Shown here one piece after another: positions 7,224-14,778 of a stretch of 45,327 bases of DNA. The position numbers and the translations under genes were made by a program. The notes under the pieces are model-generated. The model had not been told where the DNA came from and searched no databases. It worked only from the letters and a program-made list of their open reading frames with translations. This stretch comes from Pirellulales bacterium (lineage in GTDB: Bacteria > Planctomycetota > Planctomycetia > Pirellulales > Thermoguttaceae): positions 1-45,327 of the forward strand of contig JAFGPV010000137.1 of the NCBI GenBank assembly GCA_016936015.1. Reading direction: 5' to 3'. The stretch's first letter is position 1. Every line of letters starts with the position of its first letter.

Positions 7224-8560
7224 GGATTATTCTTTTTCACGTCCTTTCCGTGATGTCTTTTCGCACCCCGATCCGCCGGGTGTTTAGCATGAGGGGGCTT
7301 TTTCTCTCCGCGGGCCTTCAGCGCCTTCGGCGCCATCGGCGGATGTCCGGGCGATTTGGCCGCGTGGAAGACCCGGGCGATCGCCACAAACTCGCGGAAT
7401 TCAAGAGCGCCGTCCTGGTTGCGGTCCAGGCGGTTGAAGAGGGCCTTCAGCCGGGGCACGACGACTCCGCTCGGCTTTTGCGCAGCAACGTGCCGAGGTC
7501 CTTTCATATCCGGCCCGAACGGCATCCGATCGGCAAACGCCATGTGCCGACCCCAGGGGGCCGCTTTTCCGTAGGCCATCGGCCCGTGTCCCCACGGCGG
7601 TCCGCCGGCGTGTCGCCGATAATGCATTCCACCTTCCGGCCGATCGGCAAGACTATGCCTCTGCCAACCGGCGTAACGCCCTGGACAACCCCGATGCGCC
7701 GGGCCTTTCGACCAATGGGCAAACTGGACTTCCGGTCCGACTCTCGGCCCGCCTCCCCGATGCCAAGCCGGTGGTCCATAGGGTCCCGGACCGCGCCGGC
7801 CTTCAAATCCCCAAGCCATCGGGCCTCTCGGGCCTCGGCCGGGACGATCTTCGGACCACCACGCCGGAGGCCCGTGCGGCCTCGGGCCGCGCCGGTTCTC
7901 AAATCGCCACGCCATGGGACCTTCCGGTCCCGGGCCGCGTCGGCCTTCAAATCGTCCTACCCCAAAACCTTCCGGTCCCGGGCCGCGCCGGCCTTCAAAT
8001 CCCCGGGCCATGGGGCCTCTCGGGCCCGGGCCGGATCGATCTTCGGACCACCACGCCGGCGGTCCTTCCGGCCTCGGGCTGCGTAGTCCTTTAAACTGCT
8101 GCGCCATGGGGCCTTTCGGTCCCGGGCCACGACGCCCTTCAATTCCACGGTCCTTGGGGCCTTTCGGTCCCGGGCCGCGCCGGGCCTCTGGACCCTTGCC
8201 ATCTCGCGCTCGGTGCCGGCCTTCCGCAGCGGCTTCGGGCCGCGGGCCGGCCTTTTCTCCGCGAACCGCCTGCAGCGCCGCACGAAATTCTTTGGGCGTA
8301 ATGCGTTGATCGTCGTCGCGGTCCGCACGTCGGAGCAACATTTTCAGGCGCTGCGGCATCCCGTCCGGGATCTCGTCTTTCGTTACCGCGCCGTCTTTGT
8401 TGACGTCCAACCGTTGGAACATTCCTTGGGGATTCGGCCGGTGCGGCCGATCCTGCGGCGGAGGCCCGGCCGGCCGCTTCGCATCCTGCGCCAGGGCGAG
8501 GGCCGGCAACAGCAGCATGGCCAGTACCGCCGTCACAAAGGGGAGGATTTTTTTCGCCAT
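7220..8560 (-). CDS. Secreted EF-hand protein with a 16-residue Gly/Pro/Arg tandem repeat
   Basis: The 446-residue product starts at 8560 (AAGGAGA seven bases upstream) with a signal peptide MAKKILPFVTAVLAMLLLPALALA. Two EF-hand loops lie near the N-terminus (DVNKDGAVTKDE, residues 52-63; DRDDDQRITPKE, about 80-91) and one near the C-terminus (DRNQDGALEFRE). Between them, from residue 129, eight full copies of a 16-residue unit run without a gap; consensus GPGPxGPMAxxFEGRR. Units 3 and 7 share PPAWWSED, so the array also has a 64-residue higher order. The middle is very rich in Gly, Pro and Arg and is likely unstructured. Probably a calcium-binding exported protein; role unknown. The stop lies in a repeat element, so an older C-terminus may have been longer. 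Confidence 0.75.
   Translation of the reverse strand: MAKKILPFVTAVLAMLLLPALALAQDAKRPAGPPPQDRPHRPNPQGMFQRLDVNKDGAVTKDEIPDGMPQRLKMLLRRADRDDDQRITPKEFRAALQAVRGEKAGPRPEAAAEGRHRARDGKGPEARRGPGPKGPKDRGIEGRRGPGPKGPMAQQFKGLRSPRPEGPPAWWSEDRSGPGPRGPMARGFEGRRGPGPEGFGVGRFEGRRGPGPEGPMAWRFENRRGPRPHGPPAWWSEDRPGRGPRGPMAWGFEGRRGPGPYGPPAWHRGGGPRVGPEVQFAHWSKGPAHRGCPGRYAGWQRHSLADRPEGGMHYRRHAGGPPWGHGPMAYGKAAPWGRHMAFADRMPFGPDMKGPRHVAAQKPSGVVVPRLKALFNRLDRNQDGALEFREFVAIARVFHAAKSPGHPPMAPKALKARGEKKPPHAKHPADRGAKRHHGKDVKKNNP
7793..8176 (-). repeat. 48-bp tandem repeat inside the EF-hand gene (8 full units)
   Basis: Eight units of 48 bp encode the 16-residue repeats at residues 129-256 of the EF-hand protein; a ninth, partial unit follows. 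The units have diverged but keep the length exactly, and every fourth unit is most alike, which suggests amplification of a 192-bp block after the first duplications. Confidence 0.75.
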
Positions 8561-8767
8561 CGCTTTCTCCTTGAAAAAATGAGGGGTTGATTGATCCATT
8601 CCTAGGGTGAATAAACCGCCCGCAGCCCGACGGGTTCCGGAAATTCTGCCGGTTTTTTTCCCGGAATTTTTTAGAACCCCGCTGCTGTGGGGGGGCTAAA
8701 AGCGGAGATTTTCGCCAGAATCCCCTTTTTCCATCCCTTTTATTTCCCGTCCCCCGTCAGCTTGATC

Positions 8768-8796
8768 TTGTCCAGATACCGGACTCTACCTATAAT
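8768..8796 (+). promoter_or_regulatory. Candidate sigma-70-type promoter
   Basis: TTGTCC at 8768-8773 and TATAAT at 8791-8796 are separated by 17 bases. Transcription would start near 8803 and run over about 445 bases before the FlgM-like gene, so this promoter would make either a long leader or a separate small RNA. Confidence 0.45.
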
Positions 8797-9047
8797 TCCG
8801 GCCGGTTGAATTTTTCCCGAGAGAACCTTGAGTAGTGGAACTCCGTATAGTGTGTAAGAAACGCATCACGGCGACGTTGCGGGCGACAACCGCACGATGA
8901 AAAAAGGCGACGTTTTGGCGTTTCGCAACGGCCGTACAGGCGTTACAAATTGGGCATCGGCGTCGTTCGCTAAAACAGTTTCCCAGGAGGTTTGACTAAT
9001 CCGCGGCGCAGCGTGAGACGATAAGTCCAGTGCCTACTCGATTTGCC

Positions 9048-9117
9048 CGCACGCATGGGGATCCGGCCTGGTGACTTCGGCGACAAAAGCCCCGTCACAT
9101 CTTTCGGATCCCGTGCG
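9048..9117 (+). ncRNA. Candidate structured leader RNA upstream of the FlgM-like gene
   Basis: A two-level hairpin can be drawn by eye: GGGATCCG (9058-9065) pairs with CGGATCCC (9105-9112), the stem is extended outward by CGCACG/CGTGCG across a small bulge, and inside it GTGAC (9071-9075) pairs with GTCAC (9094-9098). It lies between the candidate promoter at 8768 and the start at 9248, in a stretch (8600-9247) with no gene. No known riboswitch or RNA class was recognised. Confidence 0.35.
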
Positions 9118-9247
9118 AACTCGTCAAGGCGGATGTGAAGCGCGGCGGCAAGGAATATAATGGGAAAAGAGGCGACCCGCCTCTTCTCGCGGCAATAAGG
9201 TAAAGTATTACGGACAGAGCGGGGCGCAGCCCCGAGGGAGATTCATC

Positions 9248-9526
9248 ATGCAAATTTACGGTCCTGCTCATCTTCACGGTCCCCAGTCGATCAACGCCCC
9301 GCACCATTTGCGGCAGACTTCGCCGGTCACTCCGCCGTCGTCGCCCGGCCAGGTCGATTCGGTCGAGATTTCCGAGGCCGCGCTACGGGCCGCCGAGATG
9401 CAGTCGCCGGACGGCATCCGCTGGGACCGCGTCGAGGCCGTCCGCCGGCAGATCGCCGAGGGCACCTACGAAACCGAAGAAAAACTCGGCCTCGCCCTGG
9501 ACCGGATGCTGGATCAGTTGGGGTAA
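9248..9526 (+). CDS. FlgM-like anti-sigma-28 factor family protein
   Basis: The 92-residue product has a His/Pro-rich, probably unfolded N-terminus and a C-terminal block 'DSVEISEAALRAAEM ... IRWDRVEAVRRQIAEGTYETEEKLGLALDRMLDQL'. This is the FlgM pattern: a flexible N-terminus, then helices with 'R+xxVxxIrxxIaxGtY' that bind sigma-28. In flagellated bacteria FlgM holds back FliA until the hook is done. No other flagellar gene is in the window, so the role is inferred from family. GAGGGAG lies seven bases before the ATG. The gene precedes the Fur-family gene by 94 bases, with an inverted repeat between. Confidence 0.65.
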   Translation: MQIYGPAHLHGPQSINAPHHLRQTSPVTPPSSPGQVDSVEISEAALRAAEMQSPDGIRWDRVEAVRRQIAEGTYETEEKLGLALDRMLDQLG

Positions 9527-9532
9527 GAGGAA

Positions 9533-9611
9533 GGGATTAGGGATTGGGGATTAGGGATTAGATTACACTGAACGAAGTAAAACTAATCCCCAATCCCTAA
9601 TCCCTAATCCC
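9533..9611. repeat. Telomere-like GGGATTA inverted repeat between the FlgM-like and Fur-family genes
   Basis: Left arm 9533-9561 is four units of GGGATTA/GGGATTG plus a final G; right arm 9583-9611 is the complementary strand of the same unit, four times, with the odd unit in another position. The 21-base loop is not repeated. It ends nine bases before the Fur-family start codon. Four G-runs in a row also fit a G-quadruplex. Confidence 0.75.
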
Positions 9612-9620
9612 TTTTAAACC

Positions 9621-10112
9621 ATGGCGAAAAGTTTTTCTCTCGGACCGGTGCGCGTCAAATCGCCGCCGTTGGAGCGGTTCCAGGCGTTCCTCGAACAGGG
9701 CGGGAAACGGCTTACCGCCCAACGCCGCCAGATCCTCGAACAGGTCTTCAGCCATCACGACCATTTCGACGCCGAAGAGTTGCTCGACCACCTCCGGCCG
9801 CTCCTGGCCCAGCGGAAGCTCAGCCGCCCGACCGTCTACCGCACGCTCAACGAACTGGTCGAGGCCGGCCTGCTGCGGAAGATGCCGCTGATCGGGCGGA
9901 GCGTCTACGAGCACGACTACGGCTATCCCCGGCACGACCATCTCTACTGCCAGAACTGCAACAAGCTCATCGAGTTCCACAGCCCCGAGCTGGACCGCCT
10001 CTGCGCCGCCCTGGCCAAGGAATACCGCTTCCAAGTCACCGGCCACCGCATGTTCGTCATGGGGCTCTGCGCCGAGTGCCGCAAGGGAGAGGAGTTAAAG
10101 GATGAGGGATGA
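9621..10112 (+). CDS. Fur-family metal-dependent transcriptional regulator
   Basis: The 163-residue product has the Fur layout: an N-terminal winged helix ('RLTAQRRQILEQVFSHHDHFDAEELL', recognition helix 'SRPTVYRTLNELVEAGLL', about residues 68-86) and a C-terminal metal-binding, dimer domain ('HDHLYCQNCNKLIEF'). Two CxxC pairs, C110/C113 and C150/C153, form the structural zinc site; H105 and H107 lie in the regulatory-site region. Which metal (iron, zinc, manganese) or peroxide it senses cannot be read from the sequence. No SD site is evident; a GGGATTA inverted repeat lies directly upstream, and the last codons run into a GGATGAGGGATGA simple repeat. It is convergent with purB. Confidence 0.85.
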   Translation: MAKSFSLGPVRVKSPPLERFQAFLEQGGKRLTAQRRQILEQVFSHHDHFDAEELLDHLRPLLAQRKLSRPTVYRTLNELVEAGLLRKMPLIGRSVYEHDYGYPRHDHLYCQNCNKLIEFHSPELDRLCAALAKEYRFQVTGHRMFVMGLCAECRKGEELKDEG

Positions 10113-10210
10113 GAGATAAGCGAGCCGGGCCGTCCCCGGCAAATCCGAAAAAACCTTCGTCCTTCGTCCTTCGTCATTCTTTCGTCATTCGGCCTTCGTC
10201 ATTCTCCCTC

Positions 10211-11644
10211 TCACACCTTCACTTCCGCCTCTTGGCTGGAAAGAGCCCCGTAACGCTGCCGAATCGGTGCAATCACTTCCTTGATAAAATCTTCCACCTG
10301 CCGCGGGGCGCGGCCGACGAACTGGGCGGGGTCCATCACCGCGGAGAAATCGAGCTTGGCAAACGCCGGGTCGGCCGCCAGCCGGTCCAGCAGGTCGTTC
10401 CGGCCGCCCTCCTCCTTGACCGCCTTGGCCGCCGCCTGGGAATGCCTGCGGATCCGCTCGTGCAGGTCCTGCCGGTCGCCGCCGGCGGCCACCGCCGCCA
10501 TTAAAATATTTTCCGTCGCCATAAACGGCAGCTCGGCCTCCAGATGCGCTCGCATCACCTGCGGATAGACCACCAGCCCGCCACAGACGTTCTGGCAGAG
10601 GATCAGCACCGCGTCGGCCGCCAGAAAGGCTTGCGGCAGCGTCAGCCGGCGGTTGGCGCTGTCGTCCAGCGTCCGTTCGAGCCACTGCACCGCGGCCGTC
10701 TGGGCGGCGCTCGACTCCAGGCTCATCACGAATCGGGCCAGCGAGCAGATCCGCTCGCTCCGCATCGGGTTCCGCTTGTAGGCCATCGCCGACGAGCCGA
10801 TCTGGTCCCGCTCGAACGGCTCCTCCACCTCCTTGCGATGGGCCAAGAGCCGCAGGTCGGTCGCCATCTTATGGGCCGACTGGGCGATGCCCGACAGGAC
10901 GGCCAGCACCTGGGCGTCGATCTTCCGGCTGTACGTCTGCCCGCTGACGGGATAACACGCCTCAAAGCCGATCTTGCGGCAGATCAACTCGTCGAGTTGT
11001 TTTACTTTCTTATGATCCCCTTTAAAAAGCTCCAAAAAACTTGCCTGGGTCCCGGTCGTCCCCTTCGATCCCAGGGCCTTAAATTGAGCAATGCGGTGTT
11101 CAAGTTCCTCCAAGTCGAGCACAAAATCGTGCGCCCAGAGGCAGGCCCGCTTGCCGACGGTCGTCGGCTGGGCGGGCTGGAAGTGCGTCAGCGCCAGGCA
11201 GGGCAGGTCCTTGGTCTTCTCGGCAAAATCGGCCAACTTTCCGATGACCGCCACCAACCGCCCGCGGAGCATCGTCAGCCCTTCCCGCAGCAGCAGCAGA
11301 TCGGTGTTGTCCGTCACGTAACAGCTCGTCGCCCCCAAATGAATAATCGCCCGGGCCGTCGGGCAGACGTCACCATAGGCATGAACGTGCGCCATCACGT
11401 CGTGCCGCAGCTTCCGCTCGTACTGCTCGGCAGCCGCAAAGTCGATATCCTCGACGTGCTTTTTCAATTCGGAAATCTGTTCCCCGGTAATCCCCAACCC
11501 CAATTCCCTCTCCGCCTCGGCCAGCGCCACCCACAGCCTCCGCCAGGTGCTGAACTTCCTCTGTGGCCCCCAAAGCTCGATCATCTCCCGCGAGGCGTAG
11601 CGGGTGATCAGGGGGTTGTCGTAATCTTTATTGCGCTCGTTCAT
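10211..11644 (-). CDS. purB: Adenylosuccinate lyase
   Basis: The 477-residue product is adenylosuccinate lyase, which cleaves SAICAR to AICAR plus fumarate and adenylosuccinate to AMP plus fumarate in purine synthesis. The family signature [11 protein letters not shown] is present (the SSxMPxKxNP loop of the fumarase/aspartase superfamily), with '[10 protein letters not shown]' and '[10 protein letters not shown]' as the other conserved regions. ATG at 11644 ([18 protein letters not shown]) is chosen over 11701 because families of this type begin at this point; there is no strong SD. It is last in a minus-strand run after the DUF4160/DUF2442 pair. A simple repeat of CCTTCGT units lies between its end and the Fur-family gene (10113-10210). 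Confidence 0.93.
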   Translation of the reverse strand: MNERNKDYDNPLITRYASREMIELWGPQRKFSTWRRLWVALAEAERELGLGITGEQISELKKHVEDIDFAAAEQYERKLRHDVMAHVHAYGDVCPTARAIIHLGATSCYVTDNTDLLLLREGLTMLRGRLVAVIGKLADFAEKTKDLPCLALTHFQPAQPTTVGKRACLWAHDFVLDLEELEHRIAQFKALGSKGTTGTQASFLELFKGDHKKVKQLDELICRKIGFEACYPVSGQTYSRKIDAQVLAVLSGIAQSAHKMATDLRLLAHRKEVEEPFERDQIGSSAMAYKRNPMRSERICSLARFVMSLESSAAQTAAVQWLERTLDDSANRRLTLPQAFLAADAVLILCQNVCGGLVVYPQVMRAHLEAELPFMATENILMAAVAAGGDRQDLHERIRRHSQAAAKAVKEEGGRNDLLDRLAADPAFAKLDFSAVMDPAQFVGRAPRQVEDFIKEVIAPIRQRYGALSSQEAEVKV

Positions 11645-11716
11645 AATCAAAATTCCGATATGTTTTCTTTCGGCCCTCTGGACTTTTAAAGCATTGAACA
11701 TTCAAAAAACGTCATT

Positions 11717-11953
11717 CTAAAGAGGCGTACTCTGGTCATATAGTACTTCCGGGCAGAGATCGGCGCCGTTACTCCACTCGATGGTGTCGAATGAGACATG
11801 GACCGAGCGAAAGAGGGGTTCCTCCTTGAGTTCGGCGAAAACACCTTTGTCGAGATAGGGCTGCATATTGAATCGGCGTTGCTCCTGGTTGTCGAAGGTC
11901 AGGAGCAATTGATAATCGGGCAACGGGGAGACGCTCTGGACGCGGGGAAACAT
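11717..11953 (-). CDS. DUF2442 protein
   Basis: A 78-residue protein: 'PRVQSVSPLPDYQLLLTFDNQEQRRFNMQPYL ... VFAELKEEPLFRSVHVSFDTIEWSNGADLCPEVLYDQS'. This is the full DUF2442 pattern (strand-turn 'Y.L.l.F.nGe.r.fdl.p.l...g.f..L.d...F..v.v....i.Wpng.dl.pd.LY'). GGAAGG precedes the start. It begins 20 bases after the DUF4160 gene and is nearly certainly co-transcribed with it. Such pairs are commonly seen together and have been suggested to be toxin-antitoxin-like; the role is unproven. Confidence 0.85.
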   Translation of the reverse strand: MFPRVQSVSPLPDYQLLLTFDNQEQRRFNMQPYLDKGVFAELKEEPLFRSVHVSFDTIEWSNGADLCPEVLYDQSTPL

Positions 11954-11973
11954 GGAAAAGTGCCTTCCGTATT

Positions 11974-12240
11974 TTAACGTAAGGGATCGATTTTAAAAGG
12001 CAATTCCCCGTTGGCAGCCAATTGCCAATCAGCCAACAACTCCTCCCGGTGCAACTCCGCCCAAGCAATCACCAATTTCGATTGTTTCGGCGGCAGAGAA
12101 CCGTGTATAATCTCTCCCGAGTTGATGTCCACAACTGCCGAGTGTTCTTGATAGTACGCATGAAAATGAGGGGGATTATGCTCCGACTTGTCGCAATACA
12201 TACGGACCACAATCCCATAAAACATCGAAATCGTTGGCAT
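11974..12240 (-). CDS. DUF4160 protein
   Basis: An 88-residue protein: 'MPTISMFYGIVVRMYCDKSEHNPPHFHAYYQEHSAVVDINSGEIIHGSLPPKQSKLVIAWAELHREEL'. 'G..i.m...EHnPPHfHa.y.e..a.idI..g....G.lP.....lv..W..lh..EL' is DUF4160. The start at 12240 has AAGGTG eight bases upstream; the longer frame to 12432 overlaps the next gene and lacks support. It is followed by DUF2442 and then purB on the same strand. Confidence 0.85.
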   Translation of the reverse strand: MPTISMFYGIVVRMYCDKSEHNPPHFHAYYQEHSAVVDINSGEIIHGSLPPKQSKLVIAWAELHREELLADWQLAANGELPFKIDPLR

Positions 12241-12310
12241 GGCATTCACCTTCAAACTCTGACGACGCGGCACGCACCTTTCTGCATTTTCACATGATTG
12301 ATCAACGAAA

Positions 12311-12802
12311 TCAATCCTGGAAACGTGTGGATAAAAGGACTCTGGTCGTAATTTCCAATCCCTGTTGATCCTCCTCATTAAACCGTCCAATCTTCTCGCT
12401 GTCGAGGTCCAGGACGCCGAGGAGCTTTTCATTTTTTATCAGCGGGACGACGATTTCGCTGTGGGTGGCGGGGTCACAGGCGATGTGGCCGGGGAATTGG
12501 CGGACGTCGGGGACGATTAGGGTTTGGCGGCGGGCGGCGGCCGTGCCGCAGACGCCCTTGCCCAGGGCAATCCGCGTGCAGGCGGGCTTGCCCTGGAAGG
12601 GGCCGAGGACGAGGTCGGTCTCTTTGAGGAAATAGAAGCCGGCCCAGTTTACGTCGGGAAGGGAGTGGTAGAGCAGCGAGGTCAGGTTGGCGGCGTTGGC
12701 CAGGAAGTCGGGCTCATCGGCGGTCAGGGCGCGGTATTGGGTTTCGAGGAGGCGGTAGAGGGCGGGTTTTTCTTGCGGGAGGTCGACGGGGAGGTGGTGC
12801 AT
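12311..12802 (-). CDS. msrC: Free methionine-(R)-sulfoxide reductase (GAF domain)
   Basis: The 163-residue product is a single GAF domain of the fRMsr type: 'NWAGFYFLKETDLVLGPFQGKPACTRIALGKGVCGTAA ... VPDVRQFPGHIACDPATHSEIVVPL'. The three conserved cysteines C75, C85 and C109 have the spacing of the family (10 and 24). The enzyme repairs free Met-R-sulfoxide, using thioredoxin. It acts in the cytoplasm against oxidative damage. Its upstream region contains the large nested repeat at 12825-13043. Confidence 0.9.
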   Translation of the reverse strand: MHHLPVDLPQEKPALYRLLETQYRALTADEPDFLANAANLTSLLYHSLPDVNWAGFYFLKETDLVLGPFQGKPACTRIALGKGVCGTAAARRQTLIVPDVRQFPGHIACDPATHSEIVVPLIKNEKLLGVLDLDSEKIGRFNEEDQQGLEITTRVLLSTRFQD

Positions 12803-12824
12803 GGGGTTTCTCGTCCATTTTATG

Positions 12825-13043
12825 AAGCCGCAAAGCGGCGTGCTATGACAGCCCAGGGTGAAGCGCAGCGCAACCCTGGGAAAAGGATTCCCCTACCGAC
12901 CATCAAGCCCTAAAAGGGCGTACTACCCTAAGGAACATCCTTAGCGCGCCCTTGCAGGGCTTATAACCTATTATTTCAATCCACCTACCCAGGGCTGCGC
13001 TTTGCTCCGCCCTGGGCTATCGTGGTACGCCGCTTTGCGGCTT
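12825..13043. repeat. Large nested inverted-repeat element (219 bp)
   Basis: Three inverted pairs are nested. The outer pair is AAGCCGCAAAGCGGCGT at 12825-12841, inverted at 13027-13043. Inside it, CCCAGGGTGAAGCGCAGC (from 12852) faces GCTGCGCTTTGCTCCGCCC (to about 13016). In the centre AAGCCCTAAAAGGGCG faces CGCCCTTGCAGGGCTT. It separates msrC from the HD-domain gene and shows no coding capacity. Confidence 0.7.
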
Positions 13044-13088
13044 GATTCTTTTTCCGTCCCCTGTCCACCGTCCACTACCCACTGCCCA

Positions 13089-14471
13089 CTACATATTCGT
13101 CGTATCATCCGCCGATCCGCCGGTTAAGCGTTCCATGACGGCGGCCAGGGCGGCGTGGTGGGAGTGGTCCAGGGCGTAGATGCGGCAGATGCGGTAGCTG
13201 ATGGCAATGCGGCGGAACAGCTCGCGGTCGTCCAGGCTGCGGATCTTGCCCGAGGCGGGGTCCAATAAAAAGTTCTGGCCGCCGGCGGGCGCGTGGGCGC
13301 CGGGCCGATGGACGTGCCGAGCCGTATCGACCCGGAGCGGCAGGTCCTTTAATTCCTGCGGCAGCGCGTCGCGGACGGCCGACTCGAACGATTTCGCGCT
13401 GCTGAACACGCTGCTCTGTTCCGGCTCGCCGGGCGAAAAGAAGATCGTCTGCTCGCAGGCCATCTTCCACCGCAGCCGGCGCGAGAGAAACTGCTCCCAC
13501 CGCCGGCCGAGTTCCCGCAACTCGGGATGATCGCTTCTGGGCCATTGGGCCACCTGCATCAGCAGCGACCATTCGGTCAGGTGCAGATAGTCGTCCAGCC
13601 GGTCCAGGGGATTGCCGGGAAAGAGGTGTTTCTTGCTGTCCAGGAAAAGTTCTTGCAGGTGCAGGTCGATCGCCCGGACGGTACGGTGGAAATAGATCGC
13701 GCGGAACAGTTCGGCCCGGACGGAGATGAAGCGGACCAGGGCGGAAAGCCCCCGCTCGTGGATCGTCAGTCCCCGCTCGGTAAACAGGCTGTAGTGCAGC
13801 AGCCGGTCCAGGTCGAAGGCCTTGGCGCTGTAGCCCGACATGTAGGCGTCGCGGAGCACGAAGTCCATGTTGTCGACGGTGTACAGGCCGCTGAAGAGGC
13901 TGCGGAGGAATTTCAGCCAGCGGGGCGCGGCGTCGTCGGCCGACGGCTGCGGCCGGGTGATGAGGTAACCGATCTGCTCGGGATCGAGGGTCTCGCCCTC
14001 CTCCAGCCGGCTGTTGGGATTGCCGCGGACGCGGCGGATCATGTCGGCGAAGTCGCGGCGGATGATCTCACGGCCCAGCGTCTCGTGGTTGAGGTTGTAG
14101 TCCTTCAAAAAATGTTCGTCGAAGAAGTGGCCGAACGGCCCGTGGCCCACGTCGTGCAGCAGGGCGGCCAGCCGCAGCAGCGATTCGACGTATCCGCGGC
14201 TGGGCACGTCGGGGCAGACGTCGCGGAGGCTGTCGTACAGCGCGGCCGTCGCCCGGCTGGCCAAGTGCATAGCGCCCAGGACGTGTTGGAACCGGGTGTG
14301 CTCGGCCGTGGGAAAGACCCACCAGGCGGTCTGCAACTGGTGGATCTGACGCAATCGCTGCAGCCAGGGGTGATCGAGGAAGTCCTGCTCGGAGACGTCA
14401 TTGCCCGACGTGAAGGGGATATAGCCGTGGATCGGGTCGTGGCTGAGGCTTTCGTGGAGGAAATCGCGCAT
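13089..14471 (-). CDS. HD-domain phosphohydrolase (SAMHD1/YdhJ-like)
   Basis: A 460-residue protein with 'DPIHGYIPF' at the start and the HD motifs H63 (TRFQHVLGAMHLA), H106-D107 (LLHDVGHGPFGH) and later 'VDNMDFVLRDAYMSG', which supplies the last metal ligand. This is the deoxynucleotide triphosphohydrolase-like branch of HD proteins that includes SAMHD1; some members hydrolyse dNTPs and some act in phage defence, but substrate cannot be read here. ATG at 14471 lacks a clear SD site. It is followed on the same strand by msrC after the nested repeat. Confidence 0.8.
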   Translation of the reverse strand: MRDFLHESLSHDPIHGYIPFTSGNDVSEQDFLDHPWLQRLRQIHQLQTAWWVFPTAEHTRFQHVLGAMHLASRATAALYDSLRDVCPDVPSRGYVESLLRLAALLHDVGHGPFGHFFDEHFLKDYNLNHETLGREIIRRDFADMIRRVRGNPNSRLEEGETLDPEQIGYLITRPQPSADDAAPRWLKFLRSLFSGLYTVDNMDFVLRDAYMSGYSAKAFDLDRLLHYSLFTERGLTIHERGLSALVRFISVRAELFRAIYFHRTVRAIDLHLQELFLDSKKHLFPGNPLDRLDDYLHLTEWSLLMQVAQWPRSDHPELRELGRRWEQFLSRRLRWKMACEQTIFFSPGEPEQSSVFSSAKSFESAVRDALPQELKDLPLRVDTARHVHRPGAHAPAGGQNFLLDPASGKIRSLDDRELFRRIAISYRICRIYALDHSHHAALAAVMERLTGGSADDTTNM

Positions 14472-14778
14472 GGGGGTATTATGCCGGACGGAGGGGGCGG
14501 CGTCGAGTTATTTTGGTGCAAATTGGTAATTGCAAATTGCAAATTGCAAAATGAGCAACTATTAAGTGGTCAATATCCTGCTAATCTGCAAAAGATGGGG
14601 CGAGTGGAGGAGATTTTAAATCTCATATCGGAATCGAGATTGATAGATTTTCTATTTCACCGGAATAAATTAAAATGCCCTCTTCATTTTCCTAATTTCA
14701 CCGACCGATCTACCGTAAGAAGGGTCCGCGCGCTACACTTCTTGTTCCTAGCCATCTCTGATTTTAAGGAGTGAATCG
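14472..14778. other. Divergent intergenic region
   Basis: AT-rich stretch between two divergent genes. It contains a short tandem GCAAATT repeat near 14530 and the SD site TTAAGGAG (about 14765-14772) of the next gene. No gene or clear promoter was seen. Confidence 0.5.

Noticed and set aside
7211-8094. Plus-strand frames opposite the EF-hand repeat region
   Set aside because: The repetitive Arg/Pro/Ser peptides come from the 48-bp tandem repeat read on the other strand.
9199-9240. TAAAGTAT before the FlgM-like gene as a sigma-28 promoter
   Set aside because: The -35-like half is present, but no GCCGATAA-like -10 box follows at the right distance.
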